Positions 54,595-63,593 of a stretch of DNA of 64,000 nt are shown here, one piece after another. The DNA lies in assembly GCF_001439665.1 (NCBI RefSeq), contig NZ_LMAK01000067.1, positions 1-64,000 on the forward strand. The letters are read 5' to 3'. A model generated the notes under the pieces. The model saw nothing but the letters and a program-made list of their open reading frames with translations, had not been told where the DNA came from and did not search any database. Positions within the stretch are counted from its first letter, which is position 1. The number at the start of each line of letters is the position of its first letter. The translations under genes and the position numbers were made by a program. This DNA is from Formosa algae (lineage in GTDB: Bacteria; Bacteroidota; Bacteroidia; Flavobacteriales; Flavobacteriaceae).

Positions 54595-55051
54595 ATTTTA
54601 AGTTGGTTTTAATATTATGTTAATTTAACATAAAATATATAAACCTCACCCACAACAAGTACTGAATTCTAATTGAAAGCTTCATTTCTGAGCATTTATC
54701 AAAAAGCATTGAGTAAAAATAGCGATACATTAGACGGCTGACTTTTGAGAAGTAAATAATTGCTATTTTGACAAAAAGACAATCTAAAACACTGTTTTAC
54801 AACAGACAAAAAAACATTACCTTTTATAAAAAAAGCATCATTTACCATAAGAAGAGCAAGCTAAAACGTCAATTATTAAGAAACAACCGCAAAAAAACTG
54901 CAAAAAGCGTACTCCTATTTTTTAGACCGTTTAAGACCTATGAAAATTTAGTACATTTATAATTCTGAAGGAATTTATCAGAATTTTATTGTCCCTATTT
55001 TAAAACCTTAGTTATATGCATTGCATTTCTATTTTCAACTTAAAAACGGTT
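54595..55051. other. Divergent intergenic region between SusC and the PBP4-type gene
   Basis: 457 bp. It contains the 19-bp palindrome described separately and must hold the divergent promoters of the second susC and of the DD-carboxypeptidase gene. An open frame at 54768-54962 encodes a lysine-rich 64-residue product of low complexity and is probably not a gene. I see no other structure. Confidence 0.6.
54615..54633. promoter_or_regulatory. 19-bp palindrome upstream of the second susC
   Basis: TTATGTTAA and TTAACATAA form a perfect 9-bp inverted repeat with one central base, 21 bp before the susC start codon at 54594. It looks like a repressor operator or a promoter-proximal hairpin. Confidence 0.6.
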
Positions 55052-56314
55052 ATGTATAAAATCGTTAGCCTATTAATACTATCTACAATTGCTTTAAGTT
55101 GTAAATCTGCAAAAATATCTAAAACCATTACTAAAACAGTTTCTAGTAATTTTTACGACAATCAGTTTACAGGTATCATGATTATAGATCCGGAGACAGC
55201 AGATACTGTTTACCAGTACCAAGCAGAAAAGTATTTTATTCCGGCTAGCAACACCAAAATCGCGACTTTGTTTAGTGCATTAACATTATTAAAAGATAGT
55301 GTTCCTGCATTTTACTATCAGAAAAAAGCAGATACTTTAGTAATACAAGGCATAGGTAATCCAACATTTTTACATCCGTATTTTAAAGATAGTACAGCGT
55401 TAAGATGGGCTAAAAACTATAAGCATGTGAAAATTATAGAATCCTCATTTGCAGACGATAAATTTGGACCAGGCTGGGCTTGGGAAGATTACGACACTTA
55501 CTATAGTCCAGAACGTACCGCTTTTCCCATGTATGGAAATGTAGCGAGCATCTCTAACAGCAGTCAACTAGAAGTCAGCCCAAAATATTTTAAAGACAGC
55601 GTTTTTCAAAAAACAAAAAAAATAAGTAGAGCTTACAATACCAATATTTTTTATTACGATACAACCAAAACACGAGCAGTAGAAATTCCCATTGTGTTTG
55701 ATAGTCTAACCTCTCAAAACCTTTGGAAACATATACTTCCTGGAAAGATAAGTTTTTCTAAATCTAGATTTACAGAAGAACCTAATATAGCATACAGCAT
55801 ACCGTCTGATTCCTTATATAAACGTATGATGTACGAAAGCGATAATTTTCTTGCAGAACAAATGCTTATTATGGCGTCTAGTAACATTACAGATACTTTA
55901 AACACTGCCTTAGTTAGGAATTATATGCTAGATAATTATTTAACTGATTTAAAACAAAAACCACGCTGGGTAGATGGGTCCGGATTGAGCAGATATAATT
56001 TATTTTCGCCATTATCTTTTGTGCAAATACTATCAAAATTATATGCTACAATTCCGCGTGAACGCTTGTTAAACTTCTTTCCCGTAGGCGGAGGATCTGG
56101 TACATTAAAAAGTTGGTACGGCGGAAATCCAGAACCTTATATTTATGCTAAATCTGGAACCGTAGGAAACAATTATTGTTTAAGCGGATTTTTGTTAACT
56201 AAATCTGGAAAAATACTAATTTTTAGTTTTATGAATAACCATTATAAAACACCTACAGCAGAGAATAAAACACGAATGCAACAGATTTTTGAATATGTAA
56301 GAGACACCTATTAA
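55052..56314 (+). CDS. dacB: PBP4-type D-alanyl-D-alanine carboxypeptidase/endopeptidase, lipoprotein
   Basis: 420 aa from ATG at 55052 (MYKIVSLLILSTIALSC); the frame is open from 55016, but this start gives a clean lipoprotein signal with Cys17. Class C penicillin-binding motifs: FIPASNTKIATL (SxxK, Ser/Lys), VDGSGLSRYN (SxN-like) and YAKSGTVGNN (KSGT). It cuts D-Ala-D-Ala peptides or cross-links in murein. It is convergent with, and overlaps by 4 bp, the M14 peptidase gene. Confidence 0.88.
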   Translation: MYKIVSLLILSTIALSCKSAKISKTITKTVSSNFYDNQFTGIMIIDPETADTVYQYQAEKYFIPASNTKIATLFSALTLLKDSVPAFYYQKKADTLVIQGIGNPTFLHPYFKDSTALRWAKNYKHVKIIESSFADDKFGPGWAWEDYDTYYSPERTAFPMYGNVASISNSSQLEVSPKYFKDSVFQKTKKISRAYNTNIFYYDTTKTRAVEIPIVFDSLTSQNLWKHILPGKISFSKSRFTEEPNIAYSIPSDSLYKRMMYESDNFLAEQMLIMASSNITDTLNTALVRNYMLDNYLTDLKQKPRWVDGSGLSRYNLFSPLSFVQILSKLYATIPRERLLNFFPVGGGSGTLKSWYGGNPEPYIYAKSGTVGNNYCLSGFLLTKSGKILIFSFMNNHYKTPTAENKTRMQQIFEYVRDTY

Positions 56315-57786
56315 TCTTTAAAAATTAAGGCATTTTTAAAAACCCTATTCTCTTCATTTAAATTAATTAGAAACCCGTTTACAACAGCATAGTGTACTAC
56401 ATTATCCTTTTGTAATAAAAAAGAAGGATTAACACCAACACCTAAGTTAAACTCCGGTAGCTTATAATTTTCATTAACAATATTAATTGGCAATGCAGTA
56501 AATTTCTCTAAATCTTCTAAGTCTAAAACACGCACATACGTATACCCCTGTTGTAACAATTTGGTAATGGTTTTAGATTTTAAATCGGCTACTGTTTTAA
56601 AGACTTTGGTATATATTTTTCCAGGTATAAGCGTGTATCCTTTTGCATTAAAAGTATCGAACCCATAATAAGTGCTTAAATCGCCCTGATCTATAATTCG
56701 TCCAACATTGTAATAGTCTGCATGTTCCTTAATATCGGTTTCTGTATAATTAATACCTAAGTCTAAAACATATGGTGTTCCATGTAAATTATAGGTCAAT
56801 TCGGTTAATTTTAAGTCGAATAACTTTCTATCATTCTTAGGGATTTTTTCATAATCTGCTATATCTATTTGTTTATACTCTCTATTGGCAATAACATATA
56901 TTGCAGAAAGAATAGACACGTAATTCAGTTTTCTAATTTCTTGTTTCTCTTGGTCGTTTTTATAACCTCCAGATTCAATTAAAATGGCACTTGTTCCCCA
57001 TTTCTGAATATTATCACCAAAAGCTCGTGGCTCAAAATCGTCATTATATCTACCCACTTGTCCAGGCGCATATTGCTGAATTATAGTATTCATATATACA
57101 ATCACTTTCATTGCATTGCCTCTCACGTCATTAACCTCCTTTTCATAATTGTAAGCTGGTGCTAAATAAGATATTGTTGCGGGTTTACTTGTGCGTTCTG
57201 CATTGTAATACCGACTCTGATCGTGTAAATTAAACCCGAAGTCGGCATTTAAACTATCGCGTACACGTTTTAAAATTTGTCCTTCTGGAGATTGCAATCT
57301 CAAAGCATCGCGATTAATATCGATACCCAAAGCATTTCGTCTTTGAAACACCTCTGCCCCATCTGGGTTTAACATGGGTAAAAAATGTAAGGTCAATGCG
57401 CTTAATATAGCCTCTTTTTCGTCTTTAAAGTGATTTCCGTTTAAAAAATTGAAAATGTCAAATATCGCTTGTGTCGCTGTCGTTTCATCGCCATGCATTT
57501 GCGACCACAAAAACACATTTACAGGACCGCTACCAACACTTATTAAATTTATATCTCGACCTTCTATAGATGTACCGACTCTTTTAACGGTATATACATC
57601 ATCAGATTTTAGGGTTTCAATAAACGGTTGAATATCGCTATGTTTTAACCGACGTGTAGTAAACTCTTGAACTTTATAATCATCGTAACCCTTATAAAGT
57701 TGAGATGTAAACGTTACGTTTTGTGCACAAACAGACAAGCTTAAAAGTAAAATAATGCTGTGTAAAATATATTTCATATGATTCAT
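56311..57786 (-). CDS. M14 family zinc carboxypeptidase, secreted
   Basis: 491 aa. Signal peptide (MNHMKYILHSIILLLSLSVCAQ; the start may be the second Met at 57777). Zinc site: HGDE (about 93-96, HxxE) and His in NLHDQSRYY (about 182-190); catalytic Glu in ILIESGGYK (about 269-277). After the peptidase domain there is a C-terminal extension of about 200 residues rich in beta character that I do not recognise. M14 members near murein enzymes often act as gamma-D-Glu-mDAP (MpaA-like) peptidases, a fit with the neighbourhood. Confidence 0.88.
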   Translation of the reverse strand: MNHMKYILHSIILLLSLSVCAQNVTFTSQLYKGYDDYKVQEFTTRRLKHSDIQPFIETLKSDDVYTVKRVGTSIEGRDINLISVGSGPVNVFLWSQMHGDETTATQAIFDIFNFLNGNHFKDEKEAILSALTLHFLPMLNPDGAEVFQRRNALGIDINRDALRLQSPEGQILKRVRDSLNADFGFNLHDQSRYYNAERTSKPATISYLAPAYNYEKEVNDVRGNAMKVIVYMNTIIQQYAPGQVGRYNDDFEPRAFGDNIQKWGTSAILIESGGYKNDQEKQEIRKLNYVSILSAIYVIANREYKQIDIADYEKIPKNDRKLFDLKLTELTYNLHGTPYVLDLGINYTETDIKEHADYYNVGRIIDQGDLSTYYGFDTFNAKGYTLIPGKIYTKVFKTVADLKSKTITKLLQQGYTYVRVLDLEDLEKFTALPINIVNENYKLPEFNLGVGVNPSFLLQKDNVVHYAVVNGFLINLNEENRVFKNALIFKD

Positions 57787-57787
57787 T

Positions 57788-58465
57788 TTATGGTGTTGGA
57801 GTGTCTTTAAATCCGCATTTCAAAGTCCCTAATTGAACAGCCTCTACAAACGATTGTCCTGGATCTGTTTTTTCGGTTCTATAGCCTTGATCTTTTTCTA
57901 ACCAAAGCGGATGATTTTCAAAATTGGTATATTCATAATGACCAATAAGATAATCGATAGGATATTTTTTACTCAAATACTTCACCAATTTAATATTTGC
58001 TTTCACCTGAAGCTCTGTTAAAGGCAAATCTGCAGTTCCTCCTACATTTTCAATCCCAATTGCACAGTGATTTAAACCAATAACATGGCGAGCCATTGTG
58101 GTTTCTGGCATTAATCTATATATCGTACCATCTTGATCTACCAAAAATTGAGAAGACACATTTAAAGGACTAGCTCCTGTAATCTCTTTTCTATAATTTG
58201 GTAATATTGGGTCTTTAAACACCTGATAGGTTTTTTCTAAAGTCGGCACAACGGTCCAGTGTAACACTATCATTTTTGGGACTATTTCAGGTGTGGTTTG
58301 TTCCAATCCGTAATGTCTTTTGAGGTAATCAATGGTTAATACTTTGCGTTCCTCATTAAAAACAATCGGCTTATCTATTATTTGCTTTTCCACACCACAA
58401 GAGACTAAAAAAAGCGATAAAACAGCAATTTTAAGTCCATTTATTGAAGATATACTCATAAACAT
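57788..58465 (-). CDS. N-acetylmuramoyl-L-alanine amidase (Amidase_2/AmiD type), lipoprotein
   Basis: 225 aa. Lipoprotein signal ending LFLVSC (the second Met at 58459 may be the start). Zinc ligands: His in IVLHWT (about 68-73), His in GLNHCAIGIE (about 129-138), and an acidic/Asp in KTDPG. The QFLVDQDGTIYRL strand is the AmiD signature. It removes the peptide from muramic acid and releases stem peptides. Start of the minus-strand pair with the M14 peptidase, one base apart from it. Confidence 0.9.
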   Translation of the reverse strand: MFMSISSINGLKIAVLSLFLVSCGVEKQIIDKPIVFNEERKVLTIDYLKRHYGLEQTTPEIVPKMIVLHWTVVPTLEKTYQVFKDPILPNYRKEITGASPLNVSSQFLVDQDGTIYRLMPETTMARHVIGLNHCAIGIENVGGTADLPLTELQVKANIKLVKYLSKKYPIDYLIGHYEYTNFENHPLWLEKDQGYRTEKTDPGQSFVEAVQLGTLKCGFKDTPTP

Positions 58466-58604
58466 GAAGGTTTTACACTAAAAAAAATGTTATAAAATAT
58501 TATAAGGCAAATAGCTTAAACTAAAAATACAACTTATAAAGAGACCACAACCTAGACATAAGTCTTTTTTTAAGTTGATAACGGATTAAGAAAATAAAAT
58601 TCTA

Positions 58605-58612
58605 TAGTTTTG
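58605..58612 (+). promoter_or_regulatory. Putative -7 promoter element (TAnnTTTG) of the DUF2914 gene
   Basis: TAGTTTTG about 92 bp before the start codon; a TTG at 58575 lies a little far for the -33. Candidate promoter. Confidence 0.35.
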
Positions 58613-58667
58613 AACAAAGAAAATCTAGACGTATTTTTAATAGATAATAATCATTTCCAATAGGCTT

Positions 58668-58679
58668 ATAAGCGCTTAT
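58668..58679. repeat. 12-bp perfect palindrome before the DUF2914 gene
   Basis: ATAAGCGCTTAT followed by a T run (TTTTTTG), 25 bp before the start. Could be an operator or short attenuator-like hairpin. Confidence 0.4.
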
Positions 58680-58703
58680 TTTTTGCTTTATTTAATACTT
58701 AAT

Positions 58704-59819
58704 ATGAAACAGAAATTAATTAATTTTAAGCAAAGTGGCTTACATAGGTTTATACTTAAACATCAAAAATATGCACCAATATTATTTTTTATTGGTGGTT
58801 TTATTTTCGACACTCTCACACTTGGTAGAATAGATAGATTGTATGACTTGGTTGTATTATGCTTACATATGACGTCCTTAAGCATAACCTTGTTTTTATA
58901 TAATTTATCTGATGATGGCGCTTGGAAAAACACCTTTTTAGATCGCTTTAAAGACTATTTCCCTCTAGCTATACAGTTTTTCTTTGGTGGTCTTTCTAGT
59001 GCTTATGTTATCTATTTTTCTAGAAGTGTGTCTTTATCTAAAACAGCTAGTTTTTTCGTGATTTTGGTGGCTCTGTTTTTAGCAAATGAATTCTTAAAAA
59101 AACGAATTTCGAACAAATATCTTCAGTTTAGTATTTACTTTTTTATAAGTTTTACGTTTTTCACCTTTATGATTCCGGTATTTGTTAAAGCAATGAACCC
59201 TACTATTTTCCTAATATCTGGCGCCATAAGCTTAACATGCACCTTGCTTTTAATTACTTTTATTTATGCCAAGAGTCCAAGTACACGCGAAGAAATTAAA
59301 CTAGGTAAATTATTGTCCATAATACTAGCTATTTACGTCACTATAAATGGGTTTTATTATTTCAAACTAATTCCTCCTGTGCCATTAGCTTTACAAGTTG
59401 GTATTGTTGCACACGATGTTACAACTACAAAAGATGCCTATTTGGTTACCTACGAACGACAAGAAGATCTTATTTTTTGGAGAGATTATAATTCTAAATT
59501 TATACATCAACCCAACGAGCCAGTGTATGTGTTTTCTTCTGTTTTTGCACCAACAGCATTACAAAAATCTATTATTCACCGGTGGAAGTGGTATAATGAA
59601 TCTATAAACGAATGGGTAACGGTAGACAATATTAGCTACAATATTACAGGCGGAAGAAACAATGGTTATCGTGGTTACACCTATAAAAACAATATTAAAC
59701 CGGGGTTGTGGAGCGTAGAAGTTTTAACCGAAGAAGAATTACTTTTAGGCGTAATTGATTTTGAAATCATTACAGACAGTAATCTTACTCCCCAAAGGTT
59801 AACACAACATAAGTTTTAG
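58704..59819 (+). CDS. Membrane protein with C-terminal DUF2914 domain
   Basis: 371 aa from ATG at 58704 (MKQKLINFKQSGLHRF); the frame is open from 58683. The N-terminal two thirds carry about six to seven hydrophobic helices. The C-terminal domain (about 230-371) has the DUF2914 pattern: VYVFSSVFAP, IIHRWKWYN, GYRGYTYKNNIKPGLWSVEVLTEEELLLGVIDFE. DUF2914 is extracellular and of unknown function; some members relate to envelope stress. It stands alone between the amidase and the amidoligase cluster. Confidence 0.8.
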   Translation: MKQKLINFKQSGLHRFILKHQKYAPILFFIGGFIFDTLTLGRIDRLYDLVVLCLHMTSLSITLFLYNLSDDGAWKNTFLDRFKDYFPLAIQFFFGGLSSAYVIYFSRSVSLSKTASFFVILVALFLANEFLKKRISNKYLQFSIYFFISFTFFTFMIPVFVKAMNPTIFLISGAISLTCTLLLITFIYAKSPSTREEIKLGKLLSIILAIYVTINGFYYFKLIPPVPLALQVGIVAHDVTTTKDAYLVTYERQEDLIFWRDYNSKFIHQPNEPVYVFSSVFAPTALQKSIIHRWKWYNESINEWVTVDNISYNITGGRNNGYRGYTYKNNIKPGLWSVEVLTEEELLLGVIDFEIITDSNLTPQRLTQHKF

Positions 59820-60253
59820 AATTATTAATTCGCTTTAAAGACACAACACACAAATATTTGTAAATTAGATAATTAACACTTGTAAACATTCAGATTTGTA
59901 AGTTTGGTTTGTAAGTTGTTATTTTATTTCAGGTGAAAACAGCATCAAAAAAACGTCGTTTAAATCAGGGGTTAATCTCACAGCTTAGCATGGTTGTTCT
60001 GTTTTCATACTAGAATCAGACATACAGAATAATAGACTTAAAAATCTTATATTTTTAACACGATTTACAACATTAATTAAATTTAAAACAGCCTCTAAAT
60101 AATATTTTATAAAAAACATGTCTAAAAATTACAAATACGTCATTTAACCATAATAATTTATAGACAATATATAATCTTTTATTTTTTTTTATCACTTCTA
60201 TAAGGATTCGCATAAAAATCACTTAAATTGTAATGTCTTTAACTGAATTATTT
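59820..60253. other. Long non-coding region before the transglutaminase-DUF2126 gene
   Basis: 434 bp with no plausible gene. It contains a candidate promoter (59899-59906), TTTGTAAGTT repeated in tandem (59895-59904 and 59908-59917), and a 9-bp inverted repeat TGAAAACAG/CTGTTTTCA (59934-59942 with 59999-60007, 56-nt loop). Either the gene has a leader of about 330 nt or a small RNA is made here. Confidence 0.5.
59899..59906 (+). promoter_or_regulatory. Putative promoter with -7 TAAGTTTG and upstream TTG
   Basis: TAAGTTTG matches TAnnTTTG, and TTG at 59880-59882 lies 16 bp upstream, close to the usual spacing. This is the best promoter match in the window. Confidence 0.45.
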
Positions 60254-63200
60254 ATGGCATTAAAAATAGTAATATCACACAAAACAAAATACAAATACGA
60301 TAGATTAGTATCGTTATCACCTCATATATTTAGGCTTCGTCCTGCTCCGCATAGCAGAACTCCAATTGAAGCTTATTCAATTAAAATAGAACCAGAGGAA
60401 CAATTTTTCAATTGGCAACAAGACCCTTTTGGTAATTACATGGCTCGACTAATTTTTCCTGAAAAAACAAAAGAGTTATCTATTGAAGTTGAAATTATTG
60501 CGGATTTAAAAACCATTAATCCATTCGATTTCTTTGTTGAAGAAAGTGCTGAAGAATATCCGTTTACGTATAATGAAACGATAAAAAAAGAGCTTCAGCC
60601 CTATTTAGAAATCACAGAACGCGGAAAGCTTCTAGAAGATTTCTTAAAGACTATAGATACTACACCAAGAAAAACCATTTATTTTCTAATAGATATCAAT
60701 CAGAAAATTTATGAGTATTTAAAATATAACATCCGTATGGATCCGGGTGTACAATCTTGCGAAGAAACCCTTGATCACAGAACAGGATCTTGTCGTGATT
60801 ACGCATGGCTATTTGTACAAACTTTACGTCATTTAGGTTTTGGTGCTCGTTTTGTTTCTGGGTATTTAGTCCAATTAAAATCTGACGAAAAATCTTTAGA
60901 CGGTCCTTCTGGTCCTGAAGAAGATTTTACAGACTTACATGCTTGGGCAGAGGTTTATCTTCCTGGTGCTGGTTGGATTGGTTTCGACGCGACTTCTGGA
61001 TTATTGGCTGGAGAAGGCCATATTCCATTAGCTTGTACGCCATCTTTTGAGAGTGCAGCTCCAGTCTCGGGAATGTCTGATGTTTGTGAGACAGAATTCT
61101 TTTTTGAAAATTCTGTAAAGCGTATTTTCGAATCACCTCGTGTAACGAAACCCTACACGGAGGAACAATGGAAAGCCATTTACAAACTTGGATTTAAGGT
61201 TGAAAAAGAACTTGAAAAAGGCGATGTAAGATTAACAATGGGAGGCGAACCCACTTTTGTATCTATAGACGATATGGAGTCTGAAGAGTGGAACACTGCT
61301 GCCGATGGTCCACACAAACGTGAACTTGCAAAAAATTTAGCTGCTAAAATATACGACGAATACGATAACGGAAGTGTACTACATCAAGCGCAAGGAAAAT
61401 GGTATCCTGGCGAACCTTTACCTCGTTGGCAAATTGAAATTTGCTGGAGAAAAGATGGTAAAAAAATATGGCAGAATAAAAATTTATTAGCCCTGTTTGC
61501 AAATAATACGGTGTTGCCAGAAGATGCGGATAAGCTGTTTTTAGAGACACTAACCAAATATCTAGACATTACTGCCAAACACATTATCCCAACTTACGAA
61601 GATGCGTTTTACTTTATTTGGGAAGAAGGTAAATTACCAATAGATATAGACCCTACTAAAGACGATAGTGCCTTATTAGTTAAAGACAAATTAAAACAAA
61701 TATTAAACGACGGAAAATCTAAACCTGTAGGTTATGTTTTACCGCTTAACAATACATCAGATCAATGGTACACTAACAGTTGGCAGTTTAGACGTAACCA
61801 CCTGTTTCTAATTCCAGGAAATTCACCAATCGGATTACGATTACCTTTAGATTCTTTAATTAGAAAACCTGACACGGGAGAATTCCCAACCTATCAGCCA
61901 GATAATTTTTCAACTAAGAAAAAATTACCGAGCTATAAAAACAAAGTGTTAAGACGCATTAGAAAAGTATATGCGGAAGGTTTAACTCCAGACGAATCTA
62001 ATTATTTTATAAGAACAGCCATTTGTGCCGAAGTCAGAGACGATAAATTACACTTATTTTTACCGCCATTAGATTCTGCCGAAATCTTTTTAGATCTTAT
62101 TTCTTCTATAGAATCTACAGCAAGAGAATTACAAATTCCTGTGGTATTAGAAGGTTATGATCCGCCTAAAGATAACAGATTAGAATCGCTTAAAATTACT
62201 CCAGACCCTGGTGTAATCGAAGTCAATGTTCAGCCTGCTAAAAACTGGGAGGAACTTACACATAACACGCTAACATTATACCGCCTTGCAAAAGAATCGC
62301 GTTTAGGTACAGAAAAATTCATGTTAGATGGTAAACACACTGGAACAGGTGGTGGAAACCATGTCACTTTAGGAGGTGTGTCTCCTGCAGATAGCCCATT
62401 ATTACGTAAACCTAGTTTATTACGAAGTTTACTTACATTTTGGCAACATCACCCAGGATTGTCATACTTATTCTCCGGAGCTTTTATTGGAGCAACCAGT
62501 CAAGCGCCTCGTATAGACGAAGCGAGAATGGAAAATTTATACGAATTAGAAATCGCATTTAGTCAGATTCCTAAAGATGGCGAAGTGCCGTTTTGGTTAA
62601 CAGACCGATTATTCCGTCATTTATTAACCGATTTAACAGGAAATACACACCGTGCAGAATTCTGCATTGATAAATTATATTCTCCAGATTCATCTTCTGG
62701 TCGATTAGGAATTTTAGAGCTACGTGCTTTTGATATGCCACCTCATCCTCAAATGAGTTTAATGCAAAACTTGTTGGTAAGAACATTAGTAGCTTGGTTC
62801 TGGAAAAAACCTTACGAACACAATTTAGTACGTTGGGGCACAGAATTACATGATAAGTTTTTAACAGAACACTATGTAAGAGAAGACATTAAAGATATAG
62901 TAGACCAACTAAATAAAGCTGGATATAAATTTCAAGAAGATTGGTTTAATCCGTTTTTCGAATTTAGATTTCCGCTTCACGGCATGGTAGAAATTAATAA
63001 TATTAATTTAGAATTACGTGCTGCTATAGAGCCTTGGAACGTTTTAGGAGAAGAAATGACCGGCGGTGGAACTGCTAGATACGTAGATTCTTCTGTAGAA
63101 CGTGTACAAGTTAAACTTTCTCATTTCACAGAAGAGAGATTTGTATTAACTTGCAACGGTGTTAAAGTAAATTTAAACAACACCGGTGTTAAAGGAGAAT

Positions 63201-63586
63201 ATGTTGCTAGTATTAGATACAAAGCTTGGAATCCACATTCCTCCTTACACCCAACAATAGATGTAGATACCCCTTTGGTTTTTGATATTATTGACACTTG
63301 GAACAAACGTTCTATTGGAGGTTGCACCTATTTTGTTGCACATCCAGGCGGACGATCTTATGAAACTTACCCTATTAATAGCTATGAAGCAGAATCTAGA
63401 CGAATTAATCGTTTCTGGGACCAAGGCCATACACAAGGTGAAATTTTTGAGGTCGAAAAAATTGAACAAGACGATAATAATGCAAGTAGAAATGTTGAAA
63501 CACATGAAGGCTCTAGAAAGTTTAAATACCTAGAACAACCTATTAATTTCGAATTTCCTTATACCTTAGATTTAAGAAAAAAATAG
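60254..63586 (+). CDS. Transglutaminase-DUF2126 fusion protein of the amidoligase-type cluster
   Basis: 1110 aa from ATG at 60254 (MALKIVISHKTKYKYDR), the typical opening of the family; the frame is open from 60233. Residues 1-290: N-terminal region plus transglutaminase-like core with the Cys in GSCRDYAWL (about 180-188) and His/Asp in DLHAWAEVYLPG (about 224-235). Residues about 325-1110: DUF2126, with LTMGGEPTFVSIDD, YAEGLTPDES, TGGGNHVTLGGVSPADSP and FIGATSQAPRIDEARM. DUF2126 is predicted to be a glutamine-synthetase-like amidoligase. Its partners usually include a circularly permuted ATP-grasp protein, which follows here after 7 bp. Confidence 0.9.
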   Translation: MALKIVISHKTKYKYDRLVSLSPHIFRLRPAPHSRTPIEAYSIKIEPEEQFFNWQQDPFGNYMARLIFPEKTKELSIEVEIIADLKTINPFDFFVEESAEEYPFTYNETIKKELQPYLEITERGKLLEDFLKTIDTTPRKTIYFLIDINQKIYEYLKYNIRMDPGVQSCEETLDHRTGSCRDYAWLFVQTLRHLGFGARFVSGYLVQLKSDEKSLDGPSGPEEDFTDLHAWAEVYLPGAGWIGFDATSGLLAGEGHIPLACTPSFESAAPVSGMSDVCETEFFFENSVKRIFESPRVTKPYTEEQWKAIYKLGFKVEKELEKGDVRLTMGGEPTFVSIDDMESEEWNTAADGPHKRELAKNLAAKIYDEYDNGSVLHQAQGKWYPGEPLPRWQIEICWRKDGKKIWQNKNLLALFANNTVLPEDADKLFLETLTKYLDITAKHIIPTYEDAFYFIWEEGKLPIDIDPTKDDSALLVKDKLKQILNDGKSKPVGYVLPLNNTSDQWYTNSWQFRRNHLFLIPGNSPIGLRLPLDSLIRKPDTGEFPTYQPDNFSTKKKLPSYKNKVLRRIRKVYAEGLTPDESNYFIRTAICAEVRDDKLHLFLPPLDSAEIFLDLISSIESTARELQIPVVLEGYDPPKDNRLESLKITPDPGVIEVNVQPAKNWEELTHNTLTLYRLAKESRLGTEKFMLDGKHTGTGGGNHVTLGGVSPADSPLLRKPSLLRSLLTFWQHHPGLSYLFSGAFIGATSQAPRIDEARMENLYELEIAFSQIPKDGEVPFWLTDRLFRHLLTDLTGNTHRAEFCIDKLYSPDSSSGRLGILELRAFDMPPHPQMSLMQNLLVRTLVAWFWKKPYEHNLVRWGTELHDKFLTEHYVREDIKDIVDQLNKAGYKFQEDWFNPFFEFRFPLHGMVEINNINLELRAAIEPWNVLGEEMTGGGTARYVDSSVERVQVKLSHFTEERFVLTCNGVKVNLNNTGVKGEYVASIRYKAWNPHSSLHPTIDVDTPLVFDIIDTWNKRSIGGCTYFVAHPGGRSYETYPINSYEAESRRINRFWDQGHTQGEIFEVEKIEQDDNNASRNVETHEGSRKFKYLEQPINFEFPYTLDLRKK

Positions 63587-63593
63587 ACGATTA

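Noticed and set aside
54768-54962. Open frame for a 64-residue Lys-rich protein in the spacer between the second susC and the PBP4-type gene
   Set aside because: Low-complexity Lys/Asn/Arg composition expected from AT-rich non-coding DNA, no recognisable start signal and no family resemblance.
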